64,000 nt of DNA from Phycisphaerales bacterium (GTDB lineage Bacteria; Planctomycetota; Phycisphaerae; Sedimentisphaerales; UBA12454), in contig PLMU01000007.1 in NCBI GenBank assembly GCA_003142595.1, positions 129,166 through 193,165 on the forward strand, read 5' to 3'. Of the stretch, positions 35,321 through 44,900 are shown in pieces. The notes under the pieces are model-generated. The model made no database searches. It had not been told where the DNA came from and was given only the letters and a program-made list of their open reading frames with translations. The first letter of the stretch is position 1. Each line of letters opens with the position of its first letter. The position numbers and the translations under genes are program-made.

Positions 35321-36670
35321 ATGGCAGAAACAGGCAAAAACAATTCGCTTTTTTCGGATATGGAAAAGGCGCAACTCCAGTCAAATGCACCGCTTGCGGC
35401 GAGGATGCGGCCGCAGACTCTGGACGAATTTGCCGGCCAAAAAGACTTCATCGGCCCCGGCAAACTCCTGCGGCGAATGCTTGACGCCGGTTCGCTTAGC
35501 AGCCTTATATTTTTCGGCCCGCCCGGCACAGGAAAAACATCGCTGGCGACGATAATCACCAATATAATCAACGCCAAATTTCATTACCTAAGTGCCCCTG
35601 CCGCTTCTGTCGCCGACATTCGCACGGTTATTCAGCAGGCAAGAGACAGACTCATAACCAGCAGCGGAAAAACCGTTTTATTTATAGATGAGATTCACCG
35701 ATTCAACCGCGCCCAGCAGGATGTCCTATTAAACGATGTCGAAACCGGCGTAATCCTTCTTATCGGTGCGACGACCGAGAATCCATACTTCGCAATCAAT
35801 TCGCCTTTGATTTCCCGCAGCACAATTTTTGAATTTAAGCCTTTGGAAAAATCCGAAATTATGGAACTGCTTAAAAGAGCACTGGCAGACAAGAAAAGAG
35901 GCTTGGGCGGTTTAAATGTTCGCGCAACAGAAGATGCGTTGGAATATGTCGCGATAATGAGCGACGGCGATGGCCGAAAGGCACTGACCGCACTTGAAAT
36001 CGGCGTGATGTCGCAAAAAAATTCAGGAATAGAATCTATAAAATTCGACATTGAAGTCGCCAAAGAATCCATCCAGCAAAAAGCAATCGTGTTCGACCCG
36101 ACAGGCGATTCTCATTACGACCTCGCCAGCGCGCTGCAGAAAAGTATGCGAGGCTCGGACCCGGACGCGACAGTTTACTGGCTGGCAAGACTCATCGCAG
36201 GCGGTCAGGACCCCCGTTTCATCGCCCGCCGAATAGCGGTTTGCGCAGCCGAAGATGTGGGAAATGCAGACCCGATGGCTACGGTTCTCGCTGCCGCGGC
36301 AATCCAGGTATCGGAATTTGTCGGATTTCCCGAGGCCCAGCTTCCGCTTGCCCAGGCGGCGATTTATATCGCCTGCGCGCCGAAGTCGAACGCCTCGGCA
36401 AAGGCGATATGGTCGGCTTTGAGCGATGTAAAAACCAAACGAACCATCCCTGTGCCCAAGCACTTGAAGGATTCTCACTACGCAGGTGCGAAAAAGCAGG
36501 GTTACGGCGCGGAATATAAGTATCCGCACGACTGGCCGGAAGGATTTGTGGGTCAGGAATATCTGCCGGGCAAAACGGCTTATTACAGCCCTACGGCCCG
36601 GGGAAGGGAAAAAATTATGAAGGATTATTTGCAAAAGCTCGAAAATATGTTAAAAGAGGTAAAGTCCTGA
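35321..36670 (+). CDS. rarA: Replication-associated recombination protein A (AAA ATPase)
   Basis: 449 residues, the family length. Walker A GPPGTGKTS (66-74), Walker B FIDEIHRF (121-128) and sensor 1 TTENP (151-155), with the C-terminal MgsA tetramerisation region (RRIAVCAAEDVGNADP near 305-320). The protein acts at stalled replication forks and in recombination, resembling clamp-loader ATPases. It is the first gene of a pair with 5-formyl-THF cyclo-ligase. Confidence 0.95.
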   Translation: MAETGKNNSLFSDMEKAQLQSNAPLAARMRPQTLDEFAGQKDFIGPGKLLRRMLDAGSLSSLIFFGPPGTGKTSLATIITNIINAKFHYLSAPAASVADIRTVIQQARDRLITSSGKTVLFIDEIHRFNRAQQDVLLNDVETGVILLIGATTENPYFAINSPLISRSTIFEFKPLEKSEIMELLKRALADKKRGLGGLNVRATEDALEYVAIMSDGDGRKALTALEIGVMSQKNSGIESIKFDIEVAKESIQQKAIVFDPTGDSHYDLASALQKSMRGSDPDATVYWLARLIAGGQDPRFIARRIAVCAAEDVGNADPMATVLAAAAIQVSEFVGFPEAQLPLAQAAIYIACAPKSNASAKAIWSALSDVKTKRTIPVPKHLKDSHYAGAKKQGYGAEYKYPHDWPEGFVGQEYLPGKTAYYSPTARGREKIMKDYLQKLENMLKEVKS

Positions 36671-36696
36671 TTACGAATCCAGCGGAGGGATACTGA

Positions 36697-37272
36697 ATGG
36701 ACGACAAACAGCAGCTTCGGCAGCAAATAAGGACGCAGCTTGGCAGGATGACTGAAGAGCAGCGGATAGACAAAAGTCAAAAGGCGTGCAAACTCCTGAT
36801 TGAAACGCCCCAATTCCATAGTGCCAACACGATAATGACATTTCTTTCGCTTCCGCACGAGGTGGACACAGCGAATTTTATTCTCTTTTCGTGGCAGCAC
36901 AGCAAGACAATCGCAGTGCCCAAAATTTCCTGGCAGCAGAGGCATATGATAGCTGTCGAGATAACTTCTTTGGAAACCGGAATCGCCACCGAAGCAGGCG
37001 GACTTCGAAATCCGGTAACAGGCACGCCGGTTCTGCTCGAAGATATCGACCTTATCGTAACGCCGGGTATGGCATTTGACATCAAAGGCAACCGGCTCGG
37101 ACGCGGCGGCTCTTACTACGACAGATTTTTCTCGAATGAAAAACTTCGCGCTATAAAATGCGGATTCAGCTTCTCCGAGCAGTTATTGGATAGCGTGCCG
37201 ATAACGGAACATGACCGGCCGGTAGATATGCTCGTTACCGACGAGGGAGTAACGTATTTCAAGAAAAAATAA
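36697..37272 (+). CDS. 5-formyltetrahydrofolate cyclo-ligase
   Basis: ATP-dependent conversion of 5-formyl-THF to 5,10-methenyl-THF, salvaging a dead-end folate. 191 residues. Substrate and ATP motifs: basic N-terminus with RQQIRTQL, FLSLPHEVDT (about 49-58) and the C-terminal signature GRGGSYYDRFF (about 136-146). GGAGG precedes the ATG by 8 bases. It follows rarA by 26 bases. Confidence 0.92.
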   Translation: MDDKQQLRQQIRTQLGRMTEEQRIDKSQKACKLLIETPQFHSANTIMTFLSLPHEVDTANFILFSWQHSKTIAVPKISWQQRHMIAVEITSLETGIATEAGGLRNPVTGTPVLLEDIDLIVTPGMAFDIKGNRLGRGGSYYDRFFSNEKLRAIKCGFSFSEQLLDSVPITEHDRPVDMLVTDEGVTYFKKK

Positions 37273-37284
37273 TTTTATGTTTAG

Positions 37285-37303
37285 CCCCCACTTTTAGTGG
37301 GGG
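37285..37303. terminator. GC-rich hairpin after the cyclo-ligase gene
   Basis: CCCCCAC (37285-37291), loop TTTTA, GTGGGGG (37297-37303), 12 bases after a stop codon. There is no T tract on either side, so it may be an attenuator, mRNA stabiliser or repeat rather than a true terminator. Confidence 0.35.
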
Positions 37304-37329
37304 TTCAGAGATTGTAAAGGATTATTAAA

Positions 37330-38310
37330 ATGGCAATTTCCAGTTACGGACCAAACAGAAATAAAACAATAATTTATTATTCGATAATCGCTCTTATTAT
37401 CATCGCCGCGGCTGGATTATTTTTCTATCCGTTCGGCAGAAAACAAGCTGTCCAGAATACTGCGCCTGTTACAGATACAACTCAGCAGACCGCAAAGACT
37501 GCAAAGCCCGGCAAAACCGCTTCCGTTACTGATGCAAACATCGCAGCAAGCCCGCACGTAATGGAATTGCTTAAACAGGCACAAAACGATGCCGACAGCG
37601 GCAAGATTATAGTCGCAAGGAACTCTTATAACGATATTCTTAATATGTCGCCGCTGCCCGACTCTGTCAGAGAAATGGTAAAAAAGCAGATGACCGCCCT
37701 GGCCGACCAATGGCTTTTCACAAAGACGATTCAGCTCGGCGACGACCTGTGCTCGAGTTATAAGGTCCAGCCCGGCGATTCGCTCGCTCAAATCGCCGCC
37801 AAATGCAAAGTGCCGTATGAGTTTATTATGAGAATAAATAATATAGCCAGCGACAAGGGTCTTCGAGCAGACCAGGTAATAAAAATTGCGCAAGGCCCTT
37901 TCCACGCAATTATTTACAAATCAGCGTTTACGATGGACCTCTACCTGCAAAATATTTATATAAAAAGTTATAAAATCGGCCTCGGCAAAGAGGGTCACGA
38001 TACACCTGTCGGACTATGGCGCGCCAAAGTCGGCGGCAAACTCATTAAGCCGACCTGGACAGACCCGGACACCGGAAAAACATATCACGCTGACGACCCC
38101 GATTATCCGCTCGGCTCCGGCTGGATTAGGCTGGAAGGAACAGATAACAGGACTCGCGGCATAGAGGGCATCGCAATCCACGGCACAAACGATGAATCGA
38201 CAATCGGCACAAAAAGCTCCCGCGGCTGCATCCGCCTCTACAACGGCGAACTAAAAGAAGTATATGATATGTTCGAAGCAGGTTTCTCCGAACTCCGTGT
38301 CGTTGAATAA
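37330..38310 (+). CDS. L,D-transpeptidase with LysM domain
   Basis: 326 residues. One N-terminal membrane anchor (about 17-36), an Ala/Thr/Lys-rich linker, a helical segment (about 75-135), LysM (about 140-187: YKVQPGDSLAQIA), then a YkuD catalytic domain (about 195-325) with H284 in AIHGTND and C300 in SSRGCIRL. Such enzymes make 3-3 crosslinks in peptidoglycan or attach proteins to it, with LysM holding the wall. Its presence indicates a peptidoglycan wall. Confidence 0.92.
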   Translation: MAISSYGPNRNKTIIYYSIIALIIIAAAGLFFYPFGRKQAVQNTAPVTDTTQQTAKTAKPGKTASVTDANIAASPHVMELLKQAQNDADSGKIIVARNSYNDILNMSPLPDSVREMVKKQMTALADQWLFTKTIQLGDDLCSSYKVQPGDSLAQIAAKCKVPYEFIMRINNIASDKGLRADQVIKIAQGPFHAIIYKSAFTMDLYLQNIYIKSYKIGLGKEGHDTPVGLWRAKVGGKLIKPTWTDPDTGKTYHADDPDYPLGSGWIRLEGTDNRTRGIEGIAIHGTNDESTIGTKSSRGCIRLYNGELKEVYDMFEAGFSELRVVE

Positions 38311-38318
38311 AATTTGAT

Positions 38319-38350
38319 TTGCTTAACCCCCGCACCTGTGCCGGAGGTCA
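38319..38350 (-). repeat. Interspersed repeat, copy 2
   Basis: Reading the minus strand: CCTCCGGCACAGGTGCGGGG then GTTAAGCAA, matching the plus strand at 26158-26186 apart from a few bases. It lies 9-40 bases after the L,D-transpeptidase stop and borders the vsr stop at 38351. Confidence 0.6.
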
Positions 38351-38758
38351 CTATTCTAAAAACTCTTTTATCTTACTGACGATTTTTTCAGGTCTTTTAG
38401 TCTGGCATTCCCAGATAATCAGTATCTGCCACCCCAGTTTTTTTAATTTGCTTTTATTTTGTTTGTCTCTTTCAATTGTTCTTTTAAATTTTTCCTGCCA
38501 GAATTTTTTTCTTGTCGCCGGCATTGAAATGCCTTTTTTGCAACTATGTCGATGCCAAAAACAGCCGTTAATAAAAATAACCTTTTTACTTTTTGGAAAA
38601 ACTATATCAGGACAACCAGGTAAATCTTTTCTATGTAAACTAAAACGTAATTTTTGCAAAGAAACAAGTTTTCGCACAAATAACTCTGGTGATGTGCCTT
38701 TGCCTTGATTGTGAGACATACAAAGCTGACGTTGTAATATTGTCAGAGTATCGACCAT
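38351..38758 (-). CDS. vsr: Very short patch repair (Vsr) endonuclease
   Basis: Nicks 5' of T in T:G mismatches created by deamination of 5-methylcytosine, protecting methylated sites. 135 residues, full length: the N-terminus DTLT-QR-CMS, GKGTSPEL (about 20-27), catalytic D51 in CPDIVF, F62, and zinc ligands C66, H71 and C73 around NGCFWHRHSC. Start at ATG 38758 matches the family N-terminus. It lies 3 bases after the HNH nuclease gene and shares an operon with a C5 methyltransferase, the usual Vsr setting. Confidence 0.93.
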   Translation of the reverse strand: MVDTLTILQRQLCMSHNQGKGTSPELFVRKLVSLQKLRFSLHRKDLPGCPDIVFPKSKKVIFINGCFWHRHSCKKGISMPATRKKFWQEKFKRTIERDKQNKSKLKKLGWQILIIWECQTKRPEKIVSKIKEFLE

Positions 38759-38761
38759 GAT

Positions 38762-39703
38762 TTAATCTAAAATATTTACTGGAAGCTTCAACCTGCCTGA
38801 ATGTACTTTAACATGACAACTGCTACATAAAAGAATTATGTTATTAGCTGAATTCTTCCCGCCCTTTGCATGCTCTTCGACATGATGAAGCTCTAATATC
38901 CTTGGATTCTCTTTTGTCCACCTTTTGCGGTTCCAGCCATCAAGCCTGCATGAATTTTTATCTCTTTGATATACTTCTTTTTGTATTTCAAAAGGAATTT
39001 TGCGATCATGGGGCTCTGCCACTCTCTTTAGTGATTCGAGAACATACTCTCCCATTTTTAAATCCGGCCTGCCCGTAAAATTGGTAGCTATAGCATAACC
39101 ATCTTCAGTTCGCAGTTCTCTGATTCTTCGACCATATTCTTTGGCTCTGGCAACATACAATAATTCTTCACTTGTTACCACCTCTCCTACGAATTCTTTT
39201 AAATATTTCAATATACGGCCTCTACTGCCGCCTTGATTTTCTTTCCTGATTCTATTGGCTATATGCCATCTGCTGGCTGCTTTACGATCAGGCCCTCTAT
39301 CTATTAGGACATATTGAGTAGGTTTAAGTTTAATAGTAAAATCTTCTAGGTTACTTGCACCTGTAATTATTTTATAACCGTCCTGAATTCTTAATTCTCT
39401 AATTCTTCTGGCATATTCAGAAATTCCCGCAACAATTTCTAATTCTTTTGCTTCAATTACTTGTCCGACATTTTCCAAAAAATATAGTCGTAACCGCTCT
39501 CTGGCACTGACTTTTATCATTTCAGGATTAGAATATATTCCAAGATCTATTACCGGTTTATTAAGCTCTACCAGCAAAAGTATTTTCTCTCGCCATGAAA
39601 GTCCTTTATATTTCCTCTTATATTCTGAAAGCTTAGATTCTACGGCAGCAATTAAGAGATTAATTGTTTCACTTGGATTCTTAAGCAGTTTTTTTGATGA
39701 CAT
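38762..39703 (-). CDS. HNH endonuclease with duplicated N-terminal domain, probable restriction enzyme
   Basis: 313 residues from the ATG at 39703 (a TTG at 39727 would add 8). The C-terminal 75 residues are an HNH nuclease: CRLDGW, LELHHVEEHAKGG and CSSCH, with paired Cys for a zinc knuckle. The N-terminal two thirds contain two related units of about 75 residues (near 65-140 and 160-235), each with EY-RRIREL, then DGY-I-T and YVL, resembling winged-helix DNA-binding domains. The gene overlaps the methyltransferase end by 23 bases and precedes vsr, so it is the likely restriction partner. Recognition sequence unknown. Confidence 0.8.
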   Translation of the reverse strand: MSSKKLLKNPSETINLLIAAVESKLSEYKRKYKGLSWREKILLLVELNKPVIDLGIYSNPEMIKVSARERLRLYFLENVGQVIEAKELEIVAGISEYARRIRELRIQDGYKIITGASNLEDFTIKLKPTQYVLIDRGPDRKAASRWHIANRIRKENQGGSRGRILKYLKEFVGEVVTSEELLYVARAKEYGRRIRELRTEDGYAIATNFTGRPDLKMGEYVLESLKRVAEPHDRKIPFEIQKEVYQRDKNSCRLDGWNRKRWTKENPRILELHHVEEHAKGGKNSANNIILLCSSCHVKVHSGRLKLPVNILD

Positions 39704-41108
39704 TATTTTTGTGTCTCCATCTTTCAATTTCTTTCTTTACAGCTAAACCAATTTGATATGCAAGAGGTGGCGGAACTGCATTTCCGATCTGTATTCCTAC
39801 CTCAATTTTTTTTCCAATAAATGCAAAATCATCATCAAAACCTTGTAATCTTGCCGCTTCTCGATGGGTAATAGGACGATGCTCCACCGGATGCAAATAT
39901 CTGCCTTTTTCTGGTTTGTAAAATTCTGTTCTGATAGTTACTGAAGGCTTGTTCCACCAAAGACGGCCGAAAAGATCGGTTCCTCCTTTAGTTTTACGTT
40001 TCCAACATTCGGGGGTGAGTGATAGAGGCAAATCCCAACGATTTCCCCCCTCAGGAACACAACGATATCTTTTCTCGGATAGTTCGGTCGGACTTCTCCC
40101 AATATGCCAGTTTTCACCATCAGGTTTTTTAGCCATATCACCTATGGCATCTTTGACTGTTTTCCAGATTGGCAAATCAGTTTGATTATTGTCATTCGGT
40201 GATCGATGCGTAGGTTTTGGAAATATAGGTTTTCCGATTCGACTGCCAACAATTATTGCTCTTTTTCTTTGTTGAGGCGCTCCATAAAATGCGGCATTTA
40301 AAACTCTACCTTCTACTTCATATCCTAGTTTTCGAGCTTGTTTAACAATTTCCAGGTATTCCGCAGATTTTAAAATAGGCGGAACATTTTCCATAACAAA
40401 TATTAGAGGATTAGCATCCTTGATAGCTTTTAAGAAATACCGCCAAAGCTGCCTGCGAGGGTCATGGGGAACTTTTTCACCGAGATTGCTAAACCCCTGA
40501 CATGGAGGGCCCCCAACGAGTAAGTCGGTTTCAGGAAAAGTTTCTATTTCTTGAATAGCACAATTAAGTATTCTTGGACTTATATTAGTCTTAAATGTGT
40601 CACAACACGATTTGTCCCATTCCACAGACAAGAGATTTTCAAAGCCAGCCTTTTTGAGTCCATAAGAGAATCCGCCACAACCGGCAAAAAGATCTATAAC
40701 CTTTAATTTGTTTGGCGAAAGCTTGGACCAATGCAAATGTGTTTCGCAACCATCACGAACGTTTTTAGCCTCGAAGGGAGATACTTTGTATTTGTATTTG
40801 GCAATCTTCTCAATAGCTATAACATCCCCTTCGCAAATGTCATGATGCTTAAAGAACTCGCCTACCCAATCTCTTCTACGGAAAAAATTTCTTGGTTTTC
40901 CATTTGTACCATCAAGAGAAATGTCTGTTTCAATTTCTTTGTTCAATCCTTCAGGTAAAAGTGTTAGAGGTTTACCTAATCCCTTTTTGCTTTCATAACA
41001 TTCTAAAGGGAAAAAATCATGATGACGACTTATATAAATATGGCCATTACGGATATTTCCGCCAGTTATAGAAATGAGCCTTTTTTTACTTGCTACATCT
41101 CCGCTCAT
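39681..41108 (-). CDS. C5-cytosine DNA methyltransferase (type II)
   Basis: 475 residues. Motif I DLFAGCGGFS (139-148), motif IV GGPPCQGFSN with nucleophile C203, motif VI ENVPP (240-244), motif VIII QQRKRA, motif IX near residues 405-425 (REAARLQGF) and motif X GNAVPP. The target recognition domain lies about 300-400. Before motif I there is an extra N-terminal domain of about 130 residues (HDFFPLECY, LSLDG-like and DICEGDVIAIEK patches) that may be a B3/EcoRII-N-like DNA-binding module. First gene of the R-M-Vsr operon. The order M-R-V and the AT-rich composition suggest horizontal acquisition. Confidence 0.93.
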   Translation of the reverse strand: MSGDVASKKRLISITGGNIRNGHIYISRHHDFFPLECYESKKGLGKPLTLLPEGLNKEIETDISLDGTNGKPRNFFRRRDWVGEFFKHHDICEGDVIAIEKIAKYKYKVSPFEAKNVRDGCETHLHWSKLSPNKLKVIDLFAGCGGFSYGLKKAGFENLLSVEWDKSCCDTFKTNISPRILNCAIQEIETFPETDLLVGGPPCQGFSNLGEKVPHDPRRQLWRYFLKAIKDANPLIFVMENVPPILKSAEYLEIVKQARKLGYEVEGRVLNAAFYGAPQQRKRAIIVGSRIGKPIFPKPTHRSPNDNNQTDLPIWKTVKDAIGDMAKKPDGENWHIGRSPTELSEKRYRCVPEGGNRWDLPLSLTPECWKRKTKGGTDLFGRLWWNKPSVTIRTEFYKPEKGRYLHPVEHRPITHREAARLQGFDDDFAFIGKKIEVGIQIGNAVPPPLAYQIGLAVKKEIERWRHKNNVIKKTA

Positions 41109-41270
41109 AAAATTCTTTCTGTTTTACTTTGTACATTTAGCATATGATTAAAATAATTCCTTTATATTGATTTTTGGCATCTTTGTAATTTTCCCCCATT
41201 TTCTACTCTTTTTAATTTTTGTCAAAACTTCTTTCCAAACTCAACCAAATAAGTTCGCTTAAAAAACTTG

Positions 41271-41374
41271 TCCGCCTAAGGCGGATTCCCCTCGGAGCGA
41301 AGCATCGGAGCAGAGCGTCGGAGTCGCAACGTAGACCCCGTAGGGGGAGACCCCCGCCCCAATGAAGCTCTCCG
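41271..41374. repeat. GC-rich intergenic repeat block with tandem 13-mers
   Basis: It opens with the hairpin TCCGCC-TAA-GGCGGA (41271-41285), then three imperfect tandem units beginning CGGAG at 41293, 41306 and 41319 (13-14 bases each), then ACCCCGTAGGGGGAGACCCCC. Composition contrasts sharply with the AT-rich flanks. Confidence 0.6.
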
Positions 41375-41618
41375 ATTTAATTTCGCAAGAAATTGCGGGG
41401 GCAATTCTGGATATTAAAGATTCATCAATTTTCTCCCCAAAAACCCTGATTTTCCTCGGAGCAAAGCGCAGATCCCGACGCATCGGGACTCACTTTTCAT
41501 CATTTTTGCCTCATTTTCTGTAAATTTCGACGTGTTTTTTTAGCTTTTCGAGGAGCAAAACAATTAAAACATACACGTTTGTTAAAAAAAATGACGTTTT
41601 TGTTCGAACTTTTTTCCA

Positions 41619-41708
41619 TAACTCCTTTATTCAGGAGGATAAATTTATTGTAACTCCTTATTTTCCGCCTGCCCTGAGCGCAGTCGAATGGGTCATAACT
41701 CCTTATTT
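41619..41708 (+). repeat. Three direct copies of TAACTCCTTATTT
   Basis: Copies at 41619-41631 (one insertion), 41651-41663 and 41696-41708. Between the last two is CCCTGAGCGCAGTCGAATGG (41672-41691), which resembles the CTGAGCGCAGTCGAAGGG-type intergenic element common in environmental genomes. Confidence 0.5.
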
Positions 41709-41731
41709 TTAAAAATAAAATAACGACTTGT

Positions 41732-41760
41732 CGGAGCGGAGCGGAGACCCCTCAGGGGGC
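41732..41760 (+). repeat. Second, shorter copy of the CGGAG/GACCCC repeat
   Basis: CGGAGCGGAGCGGAGACCCC followed by TCAGGGGG: tandem CGGAG units and the same GACCCC-nn-GGGG hairpin as the block at 41271-41374. Confidence 0.5.
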
Positions 41761-41965
41761 GCCATTATTTATCTGAATTTTATATTTTGTGTCTTCGTGT
41801 CTTAGTGGCTATTTTTAGCGATTTTTTGCAAAAAAACCTATTTAATTGTTCACATTAAGACCGATAATATAGTATAGTATTTCCGATTTGGTAATTAAGG
41901 TAAGTTGTTTTTGTTATTTTATATCTCTTTATTTTTACTATACTTATGGTGTACGGAGGCATCTT

Positions 41966-44900
41966 TTGAGACTTGAGAAGATTGTTTTGGACGGCTTTAA
42001 AAGTTTTGCTGACAAGACGGAATTCCATTTTAATCAGCAGATTACAGCTATAGTTGGCCCCAATGGTTGCGGCAAAAGCAATGTTGTTGACGCCTTAAAA
42101 TGGGTCTTAGGCGAGCAGAGCACAAAGAGTTTGCGTTCCGGCCAGATGTCGGACGTTATTTTCAGTGGTTCTGCGGCTCGTAAACCTATGGGAATGGCAG
42201 AGGTTTGTCTGCATTTCTCGCAGGCAAATTCACTCGGCCTTGAGCAGGATGAACTTGTAATTACACGCCGTCTTTATCGCAGCGGTGAAAGCGAATATCT
42301 CATCAACAATAAAGCTTCCCGCCTGAAAGACATTCGCGAACTCTTTATGGACACCGGAGTCGGGGTAAGAGCATATTCCATTATTGAGCAGGGTCAAATC
42401 GCACAAATCCTTACCAGTTCAAAAACCGACAGAAGATTTATTTTTGAGGAAGCCGCCGGAATCAGCAAATACAAGGCGCAAAAAAAAGAAGCCCTGCGTC
42501 GGCTTGAAAACACAGAACAAAATCTGCTTAGATTGGCTGATATAGTTGGCGAAGTTCAAAAACAGTTAAGAAGCATAAAACTCCAGGCCGGCAAAGCAAG
42601 AAGCTATCTGCAATACAATCAAAGACTCAAAGAATTGCGCGTAACTTTTTCACTGGCTCAATATCATCAAATAAAAACCGAAACTACACAGAAAACCGCT
42701 CAGGCAGACGAGCTTCAGAACCAGTTAGCCGCTGTCGTTGCGCAGGTTTCGCAAAATGACGCTAATTTAAGTACTCTTGCCGCTGCGATTACCGAAAAAG
42801 AAAACGAAATCAATCGCTGCGATAACAGTCTTGTCAGCATAACAGGCCGGATAGAGCAGCAGCAGCAGAAAATCGAGTTCCTCCGTAAAAGAATTCAGGA
42901 GATGCAGGACAGAAGCAAGCTCGAAGAGCACAATATCAGTCAGATTCAGCAACGGCTGGCGGATTTTGAAACGGAAATTACACAAAGCGTTTCCAAACTT
43001 GAGCACATCAGCACAATTCTCGAGCATAAATCCGCTGACCTTGAAAAACTTCAGGAGCAGATAAGAACAATCAACCTGTCCTGCGCAGAGACTGAATCAG
43101 AACTGCAGGACGAAAAAACCGGAATAATAGATATCGTCCGACACACCGCACAGCTTCATAACGAAATTCAGAGCACAAACATATACCGCAATAATCTCAG
43201 CGGCCAGAAAAACAGACTGGCCGACAGGGTCAGCCAGACGCAGCAGCAATTCGAATCTCTGCTGGGCGGCAAAGCACAGAACCAGGCCCGGCTCGACGAC
43301 ATAAACAAAGTCATTACCGAACTGCAGCAGCAGCTCGAAAGCAAACGCCAGCAGATAAACCAGATTGACCAGGATGTCGCCCAGACAAATGAAATGCTGG
43401 CGCAGGCAAGAGAACAGCGAAGCGCGATACAAAGCGAGCTTAAAGTCATCTCCGATATGGAAGACCGGCGCGAAGGCATTGACAACGCTGTTAAGAAAAT
43501 CCTCGCGACAAACAAACCGTTCATCAAAGGCATTATCGCAGATATCATCCGCGCAAAGCCGCAATACGCCGCCGCGATAGAAGCCGCCCTTGAAGGCAAA
43601 GCCGACGCACTCGTAGCTAATAGCTGGCAGCAGGTTTTAAACGATAAGGCGTTAGCTCAGGCCGGCGGAAGAGTCAGATTCATCTGCACCGACAGACTTG
43701 AGCCTTTCGTCGAAAGCATCGGCCTGCCGCAAACAGACGCCATTTTAGGCAGAGCCGTGGAATTCGTAAGTTTCGACCACGAATACGCCCAGCTTGTCTG
43801 GCAGATGCTCGGGAAAACTATTATCGTTGAAAATATTCAAAACGCTTTCGAGCTCGCCTCGTTCTGCTCTTTCGGCTACAGCTTTGTAACCATCGACGGC
43901 GATATACTTAACAGCGACGCAAGTTTCAGCACAGGCCCAATCGGAAAAACAGTCGGCCTGATTTCAAGAAAAAGCAGGCTCGTCCAGCTCACAGGCGAAC
44001 TGGAGCAAATCTCGGCGAAGATTTCAGGTCTTGAAGACAAATTGGCCGCGGGCATCAGGGAAAACGAACATCTCGAAAGACTCTGCAAGGATTTCAGAAC
44101 TTCGGTTTACGAAGCCAACACTGAAAAAACAAATGTCGCTTCGGACCTGAACGTAATCGAGCAAAACATAAAGAGACTTTCAGATGAACAGCCGATTCTG
44201 ACAGGCGAAATTCAGTCGCTTGAAAAACAGATTTCCGAAACCGTTAACAAGGAATACCAGTCCAAACAGCAGCTTCAGGAACTTGAAACCGTAAACGCCC
44301 AGCGAACTGCGCACATCGAACAGCTCGAAATGCAGCTTACCGAAAAGAAAAAGACACTCGAACAAAACAGCGCCGAACTTACCGAACTGAAAGTCTTTAT
44401 CGGCCAGGGCCAGGAACAGAAAAAGGCTATCGAACAGAAAATCGCCGGCCTCAATATCCAGATTGAGCACAGCAAAGGCGAACTTGCCTCTGCGCAGAGC
44501 AATATTAAATCCTGCGTTGAGCAGATTGACCAGAGTCAAAAAGATATCAACGGCACCGAATCGGAAATTTCCGAACTTCTTACTCAAAAACAGGCAGCTC
44601 ACGAGCAGAGTGTTAAACTTCACGAAGAAGTTAATGCAATGATCGAGCAGCGCAGGCAGACAGAAGAAACGCTCCGGCAGGACAGGCTTAAACAAACCGA
44701 ACTCGACCAGCAGATTGGCCAGCTTAAACTGGAATTGGGTCAGCTCGATGTCAGAGCCGCAGACCTTACGCAGCGGGTAACTGAAGAACTCACGATGGAT
44801 TTGGCCGCTGAATATCAGAACTATAACGCAACGGGCGAAATTAACTGGGATGCCGTCAAGGACGAAATCGCCGAGCTGCGAGGAAAAATCGAAAGGCTCG

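Larger units (their letters stand above)
41109..41965. other. Long intergenic region between the R-M island and smc
   Basis: 857 bases with no convincing gene. A frame at 41259-41483 on the minus strand consists of repeat sequence. The region carries GC-rich repeat elements (41271-41374, 41732-41760), three TAACTCCTTATTT copies (41619-41708) and a degenerate piece at 41791-41815 (GTGTCTTCGTGTCTTAGTGG). The last 120 bases probably contain the smc promoter (TATAGT at 41868-41873). Confidence 0.5.

Noticed and set aside
37285..37303. Confident intrinsic terminator after the cyclo-ligase gene
   Set aside because: The hairpin is strong but no T run follows in either direction, so it is listed only with low confidence.
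38351..41108. Larger phage-defence island or prophage
   Set aside because: Only the R-M-Vsr trio is present; no integrase, phage structural gene, att-like duplication or other defence gene was found.
41259..41483. A 74-codon minus-strand frame before smc
   Set aside because: It is made of the GC-rich tandem repeats and hairpins, has no SD and no protein-like composition.
41888..41965. Upstream TTG at 41888 as the smc start
   Set aside because: SMC proteins begin at the MRLEKIVLDGFKSF position; GGAGG is correctly placed for TTG 41966.
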